Origin: Achromobacter aegrifaciens
GTDB lineage: Bacteria; Pseudomonadota; Gammaproteobacteria; Burkholderiales; Burkholderiaceae_B
DNA: 64,000 nucleotides
NCBI RefSeq assembly: GCF_902859735.1
Contig: NZ_CADIJY010000007.1
Coordinates: 1 to 64,000, forward strand
Direction: 5' to 3'
Shown: positions 27,156-37,883 of the stretch, one piece after another
Position numbering within the stretch: the stretch's first letter is position 1
Layout: each line of letters starts with the position of its first letter
Notes under the pieces: generated by a model
The model's input: the letters and a program-made list of their open reading frames with translations, nothing else
What the model was told of the DNA's origin: nothing
Database searches by the model: none
Position numbers and translations under genes: made by a program

Positions 27156-27186
27156 GCTTTTTCGTATAGTCTAGAGCCCTACCACG

Positions 27187-27226
27187 CGTCGGGACGGTCA
27201 ACCGGCCGTCCCGACGTTTGTTTTTA
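27187..27226 (+). terminator. Terminator or attenuator between pal and cpoB
   Basis: A perfect eleven-base stem CGTCGGGACGG/CCGTCCCGACG with an eight-base loop, followed by TTTGTTTTTA. It should end much of the tol-pal transcript before cpoB, so cpoB and the ABC genes behind it may be read at a lower level or from their own promoter. Confidence 0.85.
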
Positions 27227-27241
27227 TACCCGGGAATTTTC

Positions 27242-27931
27242 ATGCGCGATAACGTTCTGTCCCTGCGTCCTCTGATTGCGGCCACCGGCCTGGTGCTTGC
27301 CGCCCTTGCGGCGCCCGCCCACGCTTTTTCCGACGATGAAGCCCGCCGGGCCATCCTGGACTTGCGCCAACAGGTGCAGCAGCAGAACGAACAAAGCCAG
27401 CGCGCCAAGCTGCAATTGGCCGACCAGATCCAGGCCTTGCAGCAGGAAGTCGCCCAACTGCGCGACCAACTCGAACTGGTGTCGCGCCAGCAGCCCTCGG
27501 CCAAGCCGGGCGGCGCGGCGGGCAGCGCCAATCCGCCGGGGGCCTCCGCTGGCGATCCCCAGGAACAGGCCGCCTATGACGGCGCGATCGATCTGTTCCG
27601 CAAGGGCCAGTACAAGGAAGCGTCCGAATCGCTGGCCGCCTTCACCGCCCTGTACCCCGCCAGCCAGCTCGCGCCCAGCGCCCAGTTCTACCTGGGCAGC
27701 AGCCGCTATGCGCTGAAGGACTTCAAGGGCGCCATCGAGCAGTTGAACGCCATGGTGCAGAAGGCCCCGGACAACGCGCGCGCACCGGACGCCCTGCTGG
27801 TCATCGCCGGCAGCCAGATCGAAATGAACAACCGCGCCGGCGCCAAGACCACGCTGCAGCGCATCGTGCGCGACTACCCGACCACGCCGGCCGCCAACAC
27901 GGCCAAGAGCCGTCTGCAGCTGCTGCAGTAA
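27242..27931 (+). CDS. cpoB: Cell division coordinator CpoB (YbgF)
   Basis: A 229-residue periplasmic protein that links peptidoglycan synthesis to Tol-mediated outer-membrane constriction. The signal peptide ends at PAHAF (residue 29), a trimerising coiled coil runs from about 31 to 85, a glycine/proline linker follows, and TPR repeats cover about 110-225. The ATG at 27242 is the natural start. The stop overlaps the start of a FecCD-type permease (TAATG), which is not the usual neighbour. Confidence 0.94.
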   Translation: MRDNVLSLRPLIAATGLVLAALAAPAHAFSDDEARRAILDLRQQVQQQNEQSQRAKLQLADQIQALQQEVAQLRDQLELVSRQQPSAKPGGAAGSANPPGASAGDPQEQAAYDGAIDLFRKGQYKEASESLAAFTALYPASQLAPSAQFYLGSSRYALKDFKGAIEQLNAMVQKAPDNARAPDALLVIAGSQIEMNNRAGAKTTLQRIVRDYPTTPAANTAKSRLQLLQ

Positions 27932-28974
27932 TGCCGCCTGCCGCGAGCGCGGTTGCCGCTTACCAGCACATCCTGCGCCGCCGGGCAGGGCTTATCGCCC
28001 TGCTGCTGGCGGCGCTTTTCATTGCGCTGCTGGCCGACTTCACGGTCGGCCCTTCGGGCCTGCCCTGGGGCGAACTGTGGCAGACGCTCACGGCTCCCGC
28101 CGCGGCCGATCCAACCACACGCGTGATCGTGTGGGAGATCCGCCTGCCATCGGCGCTGATGGCGGCTCTGGTCGGCATGGCACTGGGAATGGCGGGCGCG
28201 GAAATGCAGACCATCCTGAACAACCCGCTCGCCAGCCCGTTCACGCTGGGCGTGTCGTCCGCTGCGGCCTTTGGCGCCTCGCTGGCCATCGTGCTGCAGC
28301 TGGGCCTGCCCGGCGTCCCCGCCGGCTGGCTGGTGGCGGGCAACGCCTTCCTGTTTGCGCTGCTGGCGGCGCTGATGCTGGACGCCGTGACCCGCTGGGG
28401 CGGCATGAATACCTCGGGCGTGGTGCTGTTCGGCATTGCCATGCTGTTTACCTTCAATGCCCTGGTGTCGCTGGTGCAGTTCATGGCCAGCGCCGAGGCG
28501 CTGCAGAACCTGGTGTTCTGGACCATGGGCAGCCTGTCGCGTTCCAGCTGGACCACGGTCGGCGTGCTGGCTGCGGCCTTTGCCGTGGCGCTGCCGCTGG
28601 CCATGCGCCAATCCTGGAAGCTGACCGCGCTGCGCCTGGGTGAAGACCGCGCCGCCAGCTTCGGCGTGGACGTGCGCCGCGTGCGCGTCGCGGCGCTGGC
28701 CCGGGTCAGCCTGCTGTCGGCGCTGGCCGTGGCTTTTGTCGGCACGATAGGCTTCATCGGGCTGGTCGCGCCGCACATTGCGCGGCGGCTGTTTGGCGAG
28801 GACCACCGGTTCTTCCTGCCGGGCAGCGCGCTGGTGGGCGCGGTGATCCTGTCGCTGGCGTCGATCGCCTCCAAGAACCTCATGCCGGGCGTGATCGTGC
28901 CGGTAGGCATCGTGACGGCACTGGTCGGCATACCCTTTTTTGCGTCGGTGGTGCTGCGCCGGCAGATGCCATGA
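27931..28974 (+). CDS. FecCD/BtuC-family iron-type ABC transporter permease
   Basis: A 347-residue permease with about ten membrane helices. Family motifs are visible: RLPSALMAALVGMALGMAGAEMQTILNNPLASP in the first third (RLPSALMAALVG, then NNPLASPFTLGVSS) and VGTIGFIGLVAPHIARRL near 275-293, the loop that contacts the ATPase. It would import an iron-siderophore, haem or cobalamin across the inner membrane. The ATPase gene overlaps its end (ATGA). No periplasmic binding protein is encoded nearby, and no riboswitch or Fur site can precede it because it starts inside the cpoB stop. Confidence 0.92.
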   Translation: MPPAASAVAAYQHILRRRAGLIALLLAALFIALLADFTVGPSGLPWGELWQTLTAPAAADPTTRVIVWEIRLPSALMAALVGMALGMAGAEMQTILNNPLASPFTLGVSSAAAFGASLAIVLQLGLPGVPAGWLVAGNAFLFALLAALMLDAVTRWGGMNTSGVVLFGIAMLFTFNALVSLVQFMASAEALQNLVFWTMGSLSRSSWTTVGVLAAAFAVALPLAMRQSWKLTALRLGEDRAASFGVDVRRVRVAALARVSLLSALAVAFVGTIGFIGLVAPHIARRLFGEDHRFFLPGSALVGAVILSLASIASKNLMPGVIVPVGIVTALVGIPFFASVVLRRQMP

Positions 28975-29780
28975 CCGCGCCGCGCACCGCTTCTGCAACG
29001 ACGCTATCCGTGCGCGGCCTCACCGCTGGCTACGGACGCACGGACGTGCTGCATGCGCTGTCGATACCCGAGTTGGCCGCCGGCCAGGTGACCGCCCTGC
29101 TCGGCCCCAATGGCAGCGGCAAATCCACCCTGCTCAAGGCACTGGCGGGCCTGGTCCGCGTGCGCGCCGGAAACGTCACGCTGGACGGCCGCGACCTGCT
29201 GCGACAAAGCTTCGGCGAACGCGCGCGGCACGTGGTCTACCTGCCCCAGGGCCTGCCCGCCGCCGTGCACCTGCGGGTGTTCGAATCCGTGCTGGTGGCG
29301 GCCAAGGCCGGCGACGGCCTGGGTACGCCGGTGGACATGCACGCCATAGACCGGCTGCTGGAGCGCCTGGGCATTGCCCATCTGGCCTTGCAGTACCTGG
29401 ATTCGCTGTCCGGCGGACAGAAGCAACTGGTGGGACTGGCGCAGGCCTTGATCCGCCATCCGCGCGTACTGCTGCTGGACGAGCCGCTTTCGGCGCTGGA
29501 CCTGAACTACCAGTTCCACGTCATGCAACTGCTGCGGCAGGAAACCCTGGAGCACGGCCTGATCAGCGTCATCGTGCTGCATGACCTGAACGTGGCGCTG
29601 CAGCACGCCGACCGGGCCGTCATGATCCATGATGGCCGGCTGCACGCCGAGGGGCTGCCGGCGGATGTGATCACGCCGGCATCGCTGGCGGCGGTCTACG
29701 GGGTCGAAGGACGGGTGGAGGCCTGCTCGCGCGGCCTGCGGCAGGTGCTGATCGACGGGCTGCAAGCACACCCGCACTGA
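28971..29780 (+). CDS. FecE/BtuD-family ABC transporter ATP-binding protein
   Basis: A 269-residue ATPase with Walker A GPNGSGKST (about residues 45-53), Q-loop at LPQGLP, signature LSGGQKQL (about 148-155), Walker B VLLLDEPLSALD and switch histidine in VLHDLN. It is the energy subunit for the permease directly upstream. Together they form a two-gene importer cassette lacking its binding protein. Substrate group: iron-siderophore or related, from family membership only. Confidence 0.93.
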   Translation: MTAPRTASATTLSVRGLTAGYGRTDVLHALSIPELAAGQVTALLGPNGSGKSTLLKALAGLVRVRAGNVTLDGRDLLRQSFGERARHVVYLPQGLPAAVHLRVFESVLVAAKAGDGLGTPVDMHAIDRLLERLGIAHLALQYLDSLSGGQKQLVGLAQALIRHPRVLLLDEPLSALDLNYQFHVMQLLRQETLEHGLISVIVLHDLNVALQHADRAVMIHDGRLHAEGLPADVITPASLAAVYGVEGRVEACSRGLRQVLIDGLQAHPH

Positions 29781-29798
29781 GCGCGAGACGGCGCGATG

Positions 29799-30296
29799 TC
29801 AGGCGCGCAGCGCCACGTCCACGACCGGCGCGCCGGTCATGTCCGCCAACTGCCGCGGCGTCAGGTTGAACACCGCGTGCGGATGCCCGGCGGCGGCCCA
29901 CAGGCTGTCGTAGTTGAAGAGATCCGCGTCCAACAGCATCACCGGCTTGACCGCATGGCCGATGGGGCAGACGCCGCCGATCGCGTAGCCGGTCATGTCG
30001 CGCACGAACTTCGCGTCCGCCTTGGCCAGCCCGCCCACCTGCGAGGCCACCTTGGCCTCGTCCACGCGGTTCGCGCCGCTGGCGATGACCAGCACCGGCG
30101 CGTCATCCGAGGCGCGCCGGAAGATGATGGACTTGGCGATCTGCGCAACCTCGCAGCCTAGCCCCGCCGCCGCTTCCGCCGAGGTCTTGCCGGTTTGCGG
30201 CAGGACGACCACGGGCTTGTCATGGCCCAGCTCCAGCAGCAGGCGCGCGACGCGCTGGGCGGATTCGGGCAAGGCGGCAAGGGACTCAGGCGACAT
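29799..30296 (-). CDS. YbaK/EbsC-family aminoacyl-tRNA deacylase
   Basis: A 165-residue single-domain protein of the YbaK/ProX editing group, which hydrolyses mischarged Cys-tRNA(Pro) or Ala-tRNA(Pro). The conserved lysine lies in QIAKSIIFR (about residue 54), and the late GYAIGGVCPIGH segment (about 103-114) is typical. The ATG at 30294-30296 gives the expected start; longer frames upstream are artefacts. Whether it acts like YbaK or like ProX cannot be decided by eye. The gene is divergent from a hydrolase. Confidence 0.88.
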   Translation of the reverse strand: MSPESLAALPESAQRVARLLLELGHDKPVVVLPQTGKTSAEAAAGLGCEVAQIAKSIIFRRASDDAPVLVIASGANRVDEAKVASQVGGLAKADAKFVRDMTGYAIGGVCPIGHAVKPVMLLDADLFNYDSLWAAAGHPHAVFNLTPRQLADMTGAPVVDVALRA

Positions 30297-30425
30297 CGGG
30301 GCGGCTCCGTGGAGTTGGGAAATCAGCGCGGCCAGCGCGCCGAGGGATCGGAAAACGAGTTTATCAGCGCCGGCGCCCGGCGCCTGCGGGCTAGAATGCG
30401 CTCCTGGCTTTCCCATCCGACACCC

Positions 30426-31235
30426 ATGCGTTCCGAACCCGTCCTGCCCCTGCAAACCGCCCTGATCGGCGGCTACGCCTTGTCCTACACCGAGTACGGC
30501 AGCGGCGCGCCTCTGGTGCTGGTGCACGGTTCCCTGTCCGACTGCCGCTACTGGAAGTCGCAGATGGCGCCGTTGGGCAAGTCGTTCCGCGTGCTGGCGG
30601 TATGCCTGCGCCGCTACTGGCCCGAGACCTGGGATGGCGAGGGTGATGGCTTTTCGATCGAACAGCATGCCAGCGACGTGCTGGAGTTCATCGATACCGT
30701 GGCGGGCGAACCGGCCCATCTGGTGGGGCATTCCCGCGGCGGCCGCGTAGCGCTGGAAGCGGCGCTGCAGCAGCCCGGCGCGCTGCGCAGCCTGACCCTG
30801 GCCGACCCGGGCCTGCCCTTGCCTGGTGACGACGACCTGCGCGGCGGTTTTCGCCAGCGCGCGCTGGCGCTCATCCGCGACGGCGAGATCGAAGACGGCC
30901 TGGCGCTGTTCGTGGATACCGTGACGGGCCCCGACACCTGGCAACGCATGGTGCCGTGGTTCAAGGAGATGGTGCGCGACAACGTCGGCACGCTGTTCGG
31001 ACAGGCCGAGGAGAAGCCCGAAGCGCTGACGCCGGCGCAGATCGGCACGCTGAAGCTGCCGACCCTGCTGATTGGCGGCGCGCTCAGCCCTGCCCCCTAC
31101 CCGGCCGTGCTGGACGCGTTGTCGCAATGGCTGCCGCAGGCGCAGCGGGTGACGATCACGGGATCGTCGCATGGCATGAACTTGGGCAACCCGCGCGCCT
31201 TCAACGGCGCCATCGAAGCCTTCATCAACGGCTGA
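30426..31235 (+). CDS. Alpha/beta hydrolase
   Basis: A 269-residue cytoplasmic alpha/beta-hydrolase. The oxyanion region LVLVHGSLSDCRYW lies near residues 31-44. The nucleophile serine is in GHSRGG (about residue 101) and the catalytic histidine in SSHGMNLGNP near the C-terminus. No signal peptide is seen. The substrate cannot be inferred. The ATG at 30426 fits the family start. Confidence 0.88.
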   Translation: MRSEPVLPLQTALIGGYALSYTEYGSGAPLVLVHGSLSDCRYWKSQMAPLGKSFRVLAVCLRRYWPETWDGEGDGFSIEQHASDVLEFIDTVAGEPAHLVGHSRGGRVALEAALQQPGALRSLTLADPGLPLPGDDDLRGGFRQRALALIRDGEIEDGLALFVDTVTGPDTWQRMVPWFKEMVRDNVGTLFGQAEEKPEALTPAQIGTLKLPTLLIGGALSPAPYPAVLDALSQWLPQAQRVTITGSSHGMNLGNPRAFNGAIEAFING

Positions 31236-31265
31236 CGCCGGATCTGCCCGGCCGCAGCGCACGCC

Positions 31266-31736
31266 TCAGGGTTCGACCGAAGGCGTGTGCTTCAAGCGCC
31301 GCAACACAAAGGTGGATCGGCTGTGCCGCACGCCGCGCAGCTTGTAGAGCCGCTTGCGCAGGAATTCCTCGTAGCCTTCGGTTCCCGCCACTGCCACCTT
31401 GATCAGATAGTCGTACTCGCCCGTCACGAGAAAGGCCTCGACCACTTCCGGCAGCCGCGTGATCTCTTCGCCAAAGCGCGCCAGCGTGTCGTCGTCGTGA
31501 TGTTCCAGCGTCACCTCGATCATGACGGTGTCCGGCAGGCCCAGCGCTTTCTGGTTCAAGAGGGCCGCGTAGCCTTCGATCACGCCCGCCTCTTCCAGGG
31601 CCTTGACCCGGTTCCAGCAGGGCGTGGGCGACAGCCCCACCTGCTCGGCCAGCTTCAGGTTGGTGAGGCGTCCGTCGGCGCGTAGCGCGCGCAGGATCTT
31701 GCGGTCGGTTTCGTCGATTTTGGGCGATGCGGGCAT
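31266..31736 (-). CDS. Lrp/AsnC-family transcriptional regulator
   Basis: A 156-residue Lrp-family regulator. The winged helix covers about 5-65 (LTNLKLAEQVGLSPTPCWNRV) and the RAM domain about 70-145 (TGEYDYLIKV). I choose the ATG at 31734-31736 (MPASPKIDETD), which matches the family start, over a longer form. It is divergent from an EamA-family exporter with about 245 bases between, so it probably regulates that exporter in response to an amino acid. The tail HTPSVEP is short. Confidence 0.93.
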   Translation of the reverse strand: MPASPKIDETDRKILRALRADGRLTNLKLAEQVGLSPTPCWNRVKALEEAGVIEGYAALLNQKALGLPDTVMIEVTLEHHDDDTLARFGEEITRLPEVVEAFLVTGEYDYLIKVAVAGTEGYEEFLRKRLYKLRGVRHSRSTFVLRRLKHTPSVEP

Positions 31737-31980
31737 GATGGACGGATAACGAAGATATTTTCCCTTCAAAAACTAATTCTACAAGACAACTATTCTCCAG
31801 ATTCCCCAAATATGGCGTGAATCAGGAAACCTATTTTGCCCTCCTGCCCGTAGACTCTCCTGCAAGACGGTCACCTATCCCGCCCGTCCGATTTCGGCGT
31901 CCACGCTGCGGCATAACCCGGCGCAGGCGCCGGCAGTATCAACGCAGCACGCCGCGCGCCGATCCGCGCGGCAGGAAACC

Positions 31981-32937
31981 ATGTCTCTCGCAGCAGCAGC
32001 ACCCGCAAGATCCGGCCTGGGCCTGTCCGGCACCGCCATGCTTTTCGCCGCTCCGGCGCTATTCGCCTCCAACATGGTGGCGGCCCGCTGGGCCCATGAT
32101 GCCAACCTCCCTCCTGTTTTTCTGGCCTTCGGCCGCTGGCTGATCGCCCTGCTGATCCTGCTGCCGCTTGCCGCGCCCGCCCTGCGCGCGCACCGCAAGA
32201 CCTTGTGGCGCGCCGTGCCGTCGCTGGCGCCGCTGGCAGTGCTGGGCATGGGCGTGGCCGTGGCACCGCAGTACATCGGCGCCCAGAACACCAGCGCGAC
32301 CAATATCGCCCTGATCTTTTCGTGCAGCCCTATCCTGGTGGCGCTGCTGGAAGCCATCATCTGGCGCAAGCCGCTGTCCGCCCTGCGCGGCGCGGGCCTG
32401 GCGCTGGCCCTGGGCGGCGTGCTGGTGGTGCTGGCGCGCGGCGATGCGCAGACGCTGGCCCGCCTGGATTTCGGCCAGGGCGACCTCTGGGTGCTGCTGG
32501 CCGCCACCGGCTGGGCCTTCTACACCGTGCTGCAAAAGCGGCTGAGTCTGCCCGCGGTGCCGGACAGCGCCCGGCTGGCGGCCATGATGCTGGGCGGCGT
32601 GCTGGCCCTGGCGCCCTTTGCCGCGATCGAGGCTGCGGCCGGCGCCACGCCGCCCTGGGGCGATCCGCGGCTGGCCGCGGTGCTGCTGTTCCTGGCGGTG
32701 GTGCCCAGCCTGGGCGCGTACTACGTGTACGGCCGCCTGATCAGCCAGGCGGGGCCAGCCACGGCGGGGCTGTCGATGTTCCTGGTGCCGGTCTATGCCG
32801 CGCTGCTGGCCTGGCCGCTGCTGGGCGAGGCCCCGCAGCTGTTCCATGCCTACGGCTTCGTGATGATTCTGCTGGGCGTGAAACTGGCCTCGTCGCGCAT
32901 GCGCGCGGCGGCGGCCACGGCCGCCGCCCCCGCCTGA
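31981..32937 (+). CDS. EamA-family (DMT) exporter
   Basis: A 318-residue inner-membrane protein with ten predicted helices in two EamA repeats. The opening AAPALFASNMVAARWAHDANLPPVFLAFGRW is typical of the first repeat (fragments ASNMVAARWA, FLAFGRW), and AYYVYGRLISQAGPATAGLSM marks the second. These carriers usually export amino acids or metabolites. The divergent Lrp regulator supports an amino-acid substrate. It ends seven bases before the convergent fusA. Confidence 0.9.
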   Translation: MSLAAAAPARSGLGLSGTAMLFAAPALFASNMVAARWAHDANLPPVFLAFGRWLIALLILLPLAAPALRAHRKTLWRAVPSLAPLAVLGMGVAVAPQYIGAQNTSATNIALIFSCSPILVALLEAIIWRKPLSALRGAGLALALGGVLVVLARGDAQTLARLDFGQGDLWVLLAATGWAFYTVLQKRLSLPAVPDSARLAAMMLGGVLALAPFAAIEAAAGATPPWGDPRLAAVLLFLAVVPSLGAYYVYGRLISQAGPATAGLSMFLVPVYAALLAWPLLGEAPQLFHAYGFVMILLGVKLASSRMRAAAATAAAPA

Positions 32938-32944
32938 CGCTGAC

Positions 32945-35056
<2,112 letters not shown>

Positions 35057-35233
35057 GGCCTCTTCCCTTGCAGTGAACTACCGGGCGAAGACGGCAAGCC
35101 CGACCGGGCCTTGCCGCGGCGGGCGCCATGCCGCGTAGGGTGCTTGAGAATCGCGGAACCGCGCCCGCACTGATGCGTAAATATTACGCGCGGCGCGCCA
35201 GGAAACAAGCCTAGTCCCTGCAAAGGCCAAGGA

Positions 35234-35262
35234 TAAAAAAAGCCCCTCCAGCGGGAGGGGCT
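35234..35262 (-). terminator. Rho-independent terminator of uspA-like gene
   Basis: Read on the minus strand, the nine-base stem AGCCCCTCC/GGAGGGGCT with a four-base loop is followed by a run of T. It lies about 64 bases downstream of the UspA stop and upstream of the fusA promoter region. Confidence 0.9.
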
Positions 35263-35325
35263 CGGTAGCCATGCACCAGCCTGGGGCAGCTCCGTAGAGC
35301 ATTCCACGGCGGTCGATGCGACAGG

Positions 35326-35790
35326 CTACTTCTTTTCTTCCTTGACGCGATACACCAGCACTGCCGTGCTGGCCAGCGACAGGACCTTGGCGGTGACGCT
35401 GCCCAGCAGCAGGCGCGACAGGCCGCTGCGGCCGTGGCTGCCGATGAAGATCAGGTCGCAGCCGGCGTCGGCGGCGGCTTGCACGATACCGTCGGCAACG
35501 TTGAAGTTCGACACGGCGCGCGACTCGGACTTCACGCCAGCGGTGTCGGCGCGGTCGGTGATCTGCTTGAGGTACTTGTCGGCCTGCTCGGCGGAGGCCT
35601 TTTCGTAGTCTTCGTCGGTGATGGCGTAAGCGGCAGCCATGCCGTCAAAACCGATCGTTGCCGCGAAAGGCTGGGTCACGTAGAGCGCGACGACTTCAGC
35701 GCCCACGGAACGCGCAAAGCAAATGCCGGCATTGGCGGCTTGGGCCGAGAGCGGAGAACCGTCGGTGGGAATCAGGATCTTCTTGAACAT
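35326..35790 (-). CDS. Universal stress protein, UspA family
   Basis: A 154-residue single-domain Usp protein. It has the opening FKKILIPTDGSPLSAQA, and the ATP-binding G-2x-G-9x-G(S/T) pattern is visible as GSHGRSGLSRLLLGSVTAKV near 125-145. It is cytoplasmic and usually induced by starvation or stress; the family's molecular role is unsettled. The gene appears monocistronic with its own terminator. Confidence 0.93.
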   Translation of the reverse strand: MFKKILIPTDGSPLSAQAANAGICFARSVGAEVVALYVTQPFAATIGFDGMAAAYAITDEDYEKASAEQADKYLKQITDRADTAGVKSESRAVSNFNVADGIVQAAADAGCDLIFIGSHGRSGLSRLLLGSVTAKVLSLASTAVLVYRVKEEKK

Positions 35791-35890
35791 CTTGCCTGCT
35801 CCTGTCTGTGAGGTACCTCCATGCTACCGGAAACGCGCCAGGTTCACATCAACCGAACCCGGCGCGCCTTGATGCGCGTCAAGCCTGCGT

Positions 35891-36235
35891 TCAACCCAGC
35901 TGCTGGGCGGCGGCGAACAGATTGGTGCAGCGGGTGCCGGTGCGGCAGTACGCCAGGACCGGGCCGGGCAGCGTGCGCAACAGCTCGGCGAAACGCACCA
36001 CGTCGGCGGCGGTCATGGCGCTGCCCACGACGGGCTGGTATTCGATCTGCAGGCCGGCGGCCAGGGCGGCCTTGGACACGTCTGCGGCGGTGGGCTGGTC
36101 CGGGCCGCCTTCGAAATCGGGACGGTTGATGATCACGCTCTTGTAGCCGGCGGCGGCGACGTCCGCCATGTCGTCCGGGCCGAGCTGGGGCGCGACGGCG
36201 AAATTCTGGGTCAGGGGTTTGATGGGTGCGGACAT
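35891..36235 (-). CDS. DUF442/TIGR01244-family phosphatase-fold protein
   Basis: A 114-residue protein of the beta-lactamase-hydrolase-like (Blh N-terminal) group. The dual-specificity phosphatase-type active-site loop is visible as YCRTGTRCTNL near residues 97-107, with Cys and Arg in CRTGTR. Family members are linked to sulfide metabolism or labelled sulfur transferases. The ATG at 36233-36235 gives the usual start. It lies 38 bases downstream of the MocR gene on the same strand, so they may be co-transcribed. The molecular role is not established. Confidence 0.82.
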   Translation of the reverse strand: MSAPIKPLTQNFAVAPQLGPDDMADVAAAGYKSVIINRPDFEGGPDQPTAADVSKAALAAGLQIEYQPVVGSAMTAADVVRFAELLRTLPGPVLAYCRTGTRCTNLFAAAQQLG

Positions 36236-36273
36236 GGCGGTTCCTTCAATGGCTTCAAAGAGACAGCTTTCTA

Positions 36274-37734
36274 TTATTGATTGCTGGAGACGTTTTGCGC
36301 GAAGATTTTTTCCAGATCGGTCCAGACGCCCCGATGATCGGCGATCGTGACCGAAAAGCGCAGCATCGTCGACGGCGCCTGGGACGGGGAAAACAGCGTG
36401 CCCGGCGCCAGCAGCATGCCGTGGTCGGCCGCCACGCGCGCCAGCGCCTCGGTATCGCGACCGTAGTCGGCCCAGACGAACATGCCGGCGTGGGGCTCGT
36501 GATGCACCGTCAGGCCCAGTTTCAGCAGTCCTTTCAGGCACCGCTGGCGGGCATCGTCCACCCGCAGGCGCACGCGTTCGATGTGGCGGCGGTACTGCCC
36601 TTCCATCAGCACCCGGTGGATCACCCGCTCGCCGAGTTCTGGCGAGGTCAGGCCGGCCAGCATCTTCAGGTCGGCGAGCTTCTGCAGGATCTCGGGATTC
36701 GCGGCCAGATAGCCCACCCGCAGGCTGGCCGCCAGCATCTTGGAATAGCCGCCCACCAGGATCACCCGCTTCAGGCGGTCCAGCGCGGCAAGCTTCATGG
36801 CGCCGCCTGGATGCAGTTCGCCGTAGGTGTCGTCCTCGACCACCAGGAAATCGTGGCGTTCGGCGATGCGCAGGATGTCGTAGGCGGCGCCGGCCGACAG
36901 CGTGTGGCCGGTGGGGTTGTGCACCGAACCGTTGATGATGAAGAGCTTGGGCTTGTGCTGGGCCGCCAGCTGTTCGAGCAGCGCCGTGTCGGGGCCGTCC
37001 GGGCCGCGCGGCACGCCGATCAGGCGCGCGCCGAAGGCGGCCAGCCGGCCGAAGATGACGAACCATGCCGGGTCTTCGACCAGTACGGTGTCGCCCGGTT
37101 TGACCAGGTGCCGCGCGATCAGGTCCAGCCCGTGCGTGACGCCGTTGGTCGTGAGCAGATTGAGTTCCGGATGCGCAGGCACGCCGTCGTTCTGCAGGAA
37201 GGCGGCGATCTGCTGGCGCAAGGGGCCGAAGCCCTGGGGATGCCCATAGCTGACCAGATGGCCGCGTACGGAGCGGCCCACGGCGCGCACCGCGCCTGCC
37301 ACCATCTCGGGGTCCAGCCAGTCCGCGGGCAGCAGTCCCGCGCCGCCGGGCATGCCTGAAGGATTGGTGTCGCGGAACATGCTGCGCAGCAGCCAGGCGA
37401 CGTCGATCCGCGCAGGCGGCGTGAACGCCGCGGGCGCCGCGCTGGCCACGGCGGCCAGTTGCCCGCTGCGCGCCCGTACGAAGAATCCCGCGCCGCGCCG
37501 CGACTGCACCAGGCCGCGGGCCACCAGGCGGTCGTAGGCCTCGACCACGGTGAAGCGGCTGACGCCCGACTGTTCGGCCATCTTGCGGATCGACGGCAGG
37601 CGGGTGCCGGGCCGCAGGCCCTGTTCATCGATGCGGCGCGCCAGCCCGTCGGCCAATTGCGCCACCAGGGTGGCGTCGGCCTGGCGCACGGGCTGCCAAG
37701 GCATGGAGGCGGTCGCGGCGGAAGCAACTGTCAT
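36274..37734 (-). CDS. MocR-type GntR regulator with aminotransferase domain
   Basis: A 486-residue fusion: an N-terminal GntR winged helix (about residues 15-85, LPSIRKMAEQSGVSRFTVVEAY), a linker, then a class I aminotransferase fold (about 125-480) with the PLP-lysine K332 in GGYSKMLAASLRVGYL. MocR proteins use PLP or its amino-acid adducts as effectors. It is divergent from an EamA exporter and a LysE-type exporter, which are likely targets. Two TGTACCG direct repeats lie between the genes. The longer upstream start is not supported. Confidence 0.93.
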   Translation of the reverse strand: MTVASAATASMPWQPVRQADATLVAQLADGLARRIDEQGLRPGTRLPSIRKMAEQSGVSRFTVVEAYDRLVARGLVQSRRGAGFFVRARSGQLAAVASAAPAAFTPPARIDVAWLLRSMFRDTNPSGMPGGAGLLPADWLDPEMVAGAVRAVGRSVRGHLVSYGHPQGFGPLRQQIAAFLQNDGVPAHPELNLLTTNGVTHGLDLIARHLVKPGDTVLVEDPAWFVIFGRLAAFGARLIGVPRGPDGPDTALLEQLAAQHKPKLFIINGSVHNPTGHTLSAGAAYDILRIAERHDFLVVEDDTYGELHPGGAMKLAALDRLKRVILVGGYSKMLAASLRVGYLAANPEILQKLADLKMLAGLTSPELGERVIHRVLMEGQYRRHIERVRLRVDDARQRCLKGLLKLGLTVHHEPHAGMFVWADYGRDTEALARVAADHGMLLAPGTLFSPSQAPSTMLRFSVTIADHRGVWTDLEKIFAQNVSSNQ

Positions 37735-37775
37735 GGGGATTTCACCAGGCCAGTGATTAAAGTGATATGCAAAAG

Positions 37776-37793
37776 TGTACCGGTACTGTACCG
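37776..37793. promoter_or_regulatory. TGTACCG direct repeats, candidate MocR operator
   Basis: TGTACCG occurs at 37776-37782 and again at 37787-37793, exactly 11 bases apart, that is one helical turn. Two AGTGAT copies lie just to the left at 37752 and 37761. MocR regulators such as PdxR and GabR bind direct repeats, so this is the natural operator candidate for the divergent gene pair. Confidence 0.5.
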
Positions 37794-37883
37794 ACAACTA
37801 TGCGTAGAGTGACAGCAATGCCGAAAACCCGCAATAGCGGATGGGCGCGATGCCCGCGGCGTTCCCCTACCTTGGTGGCTGCG

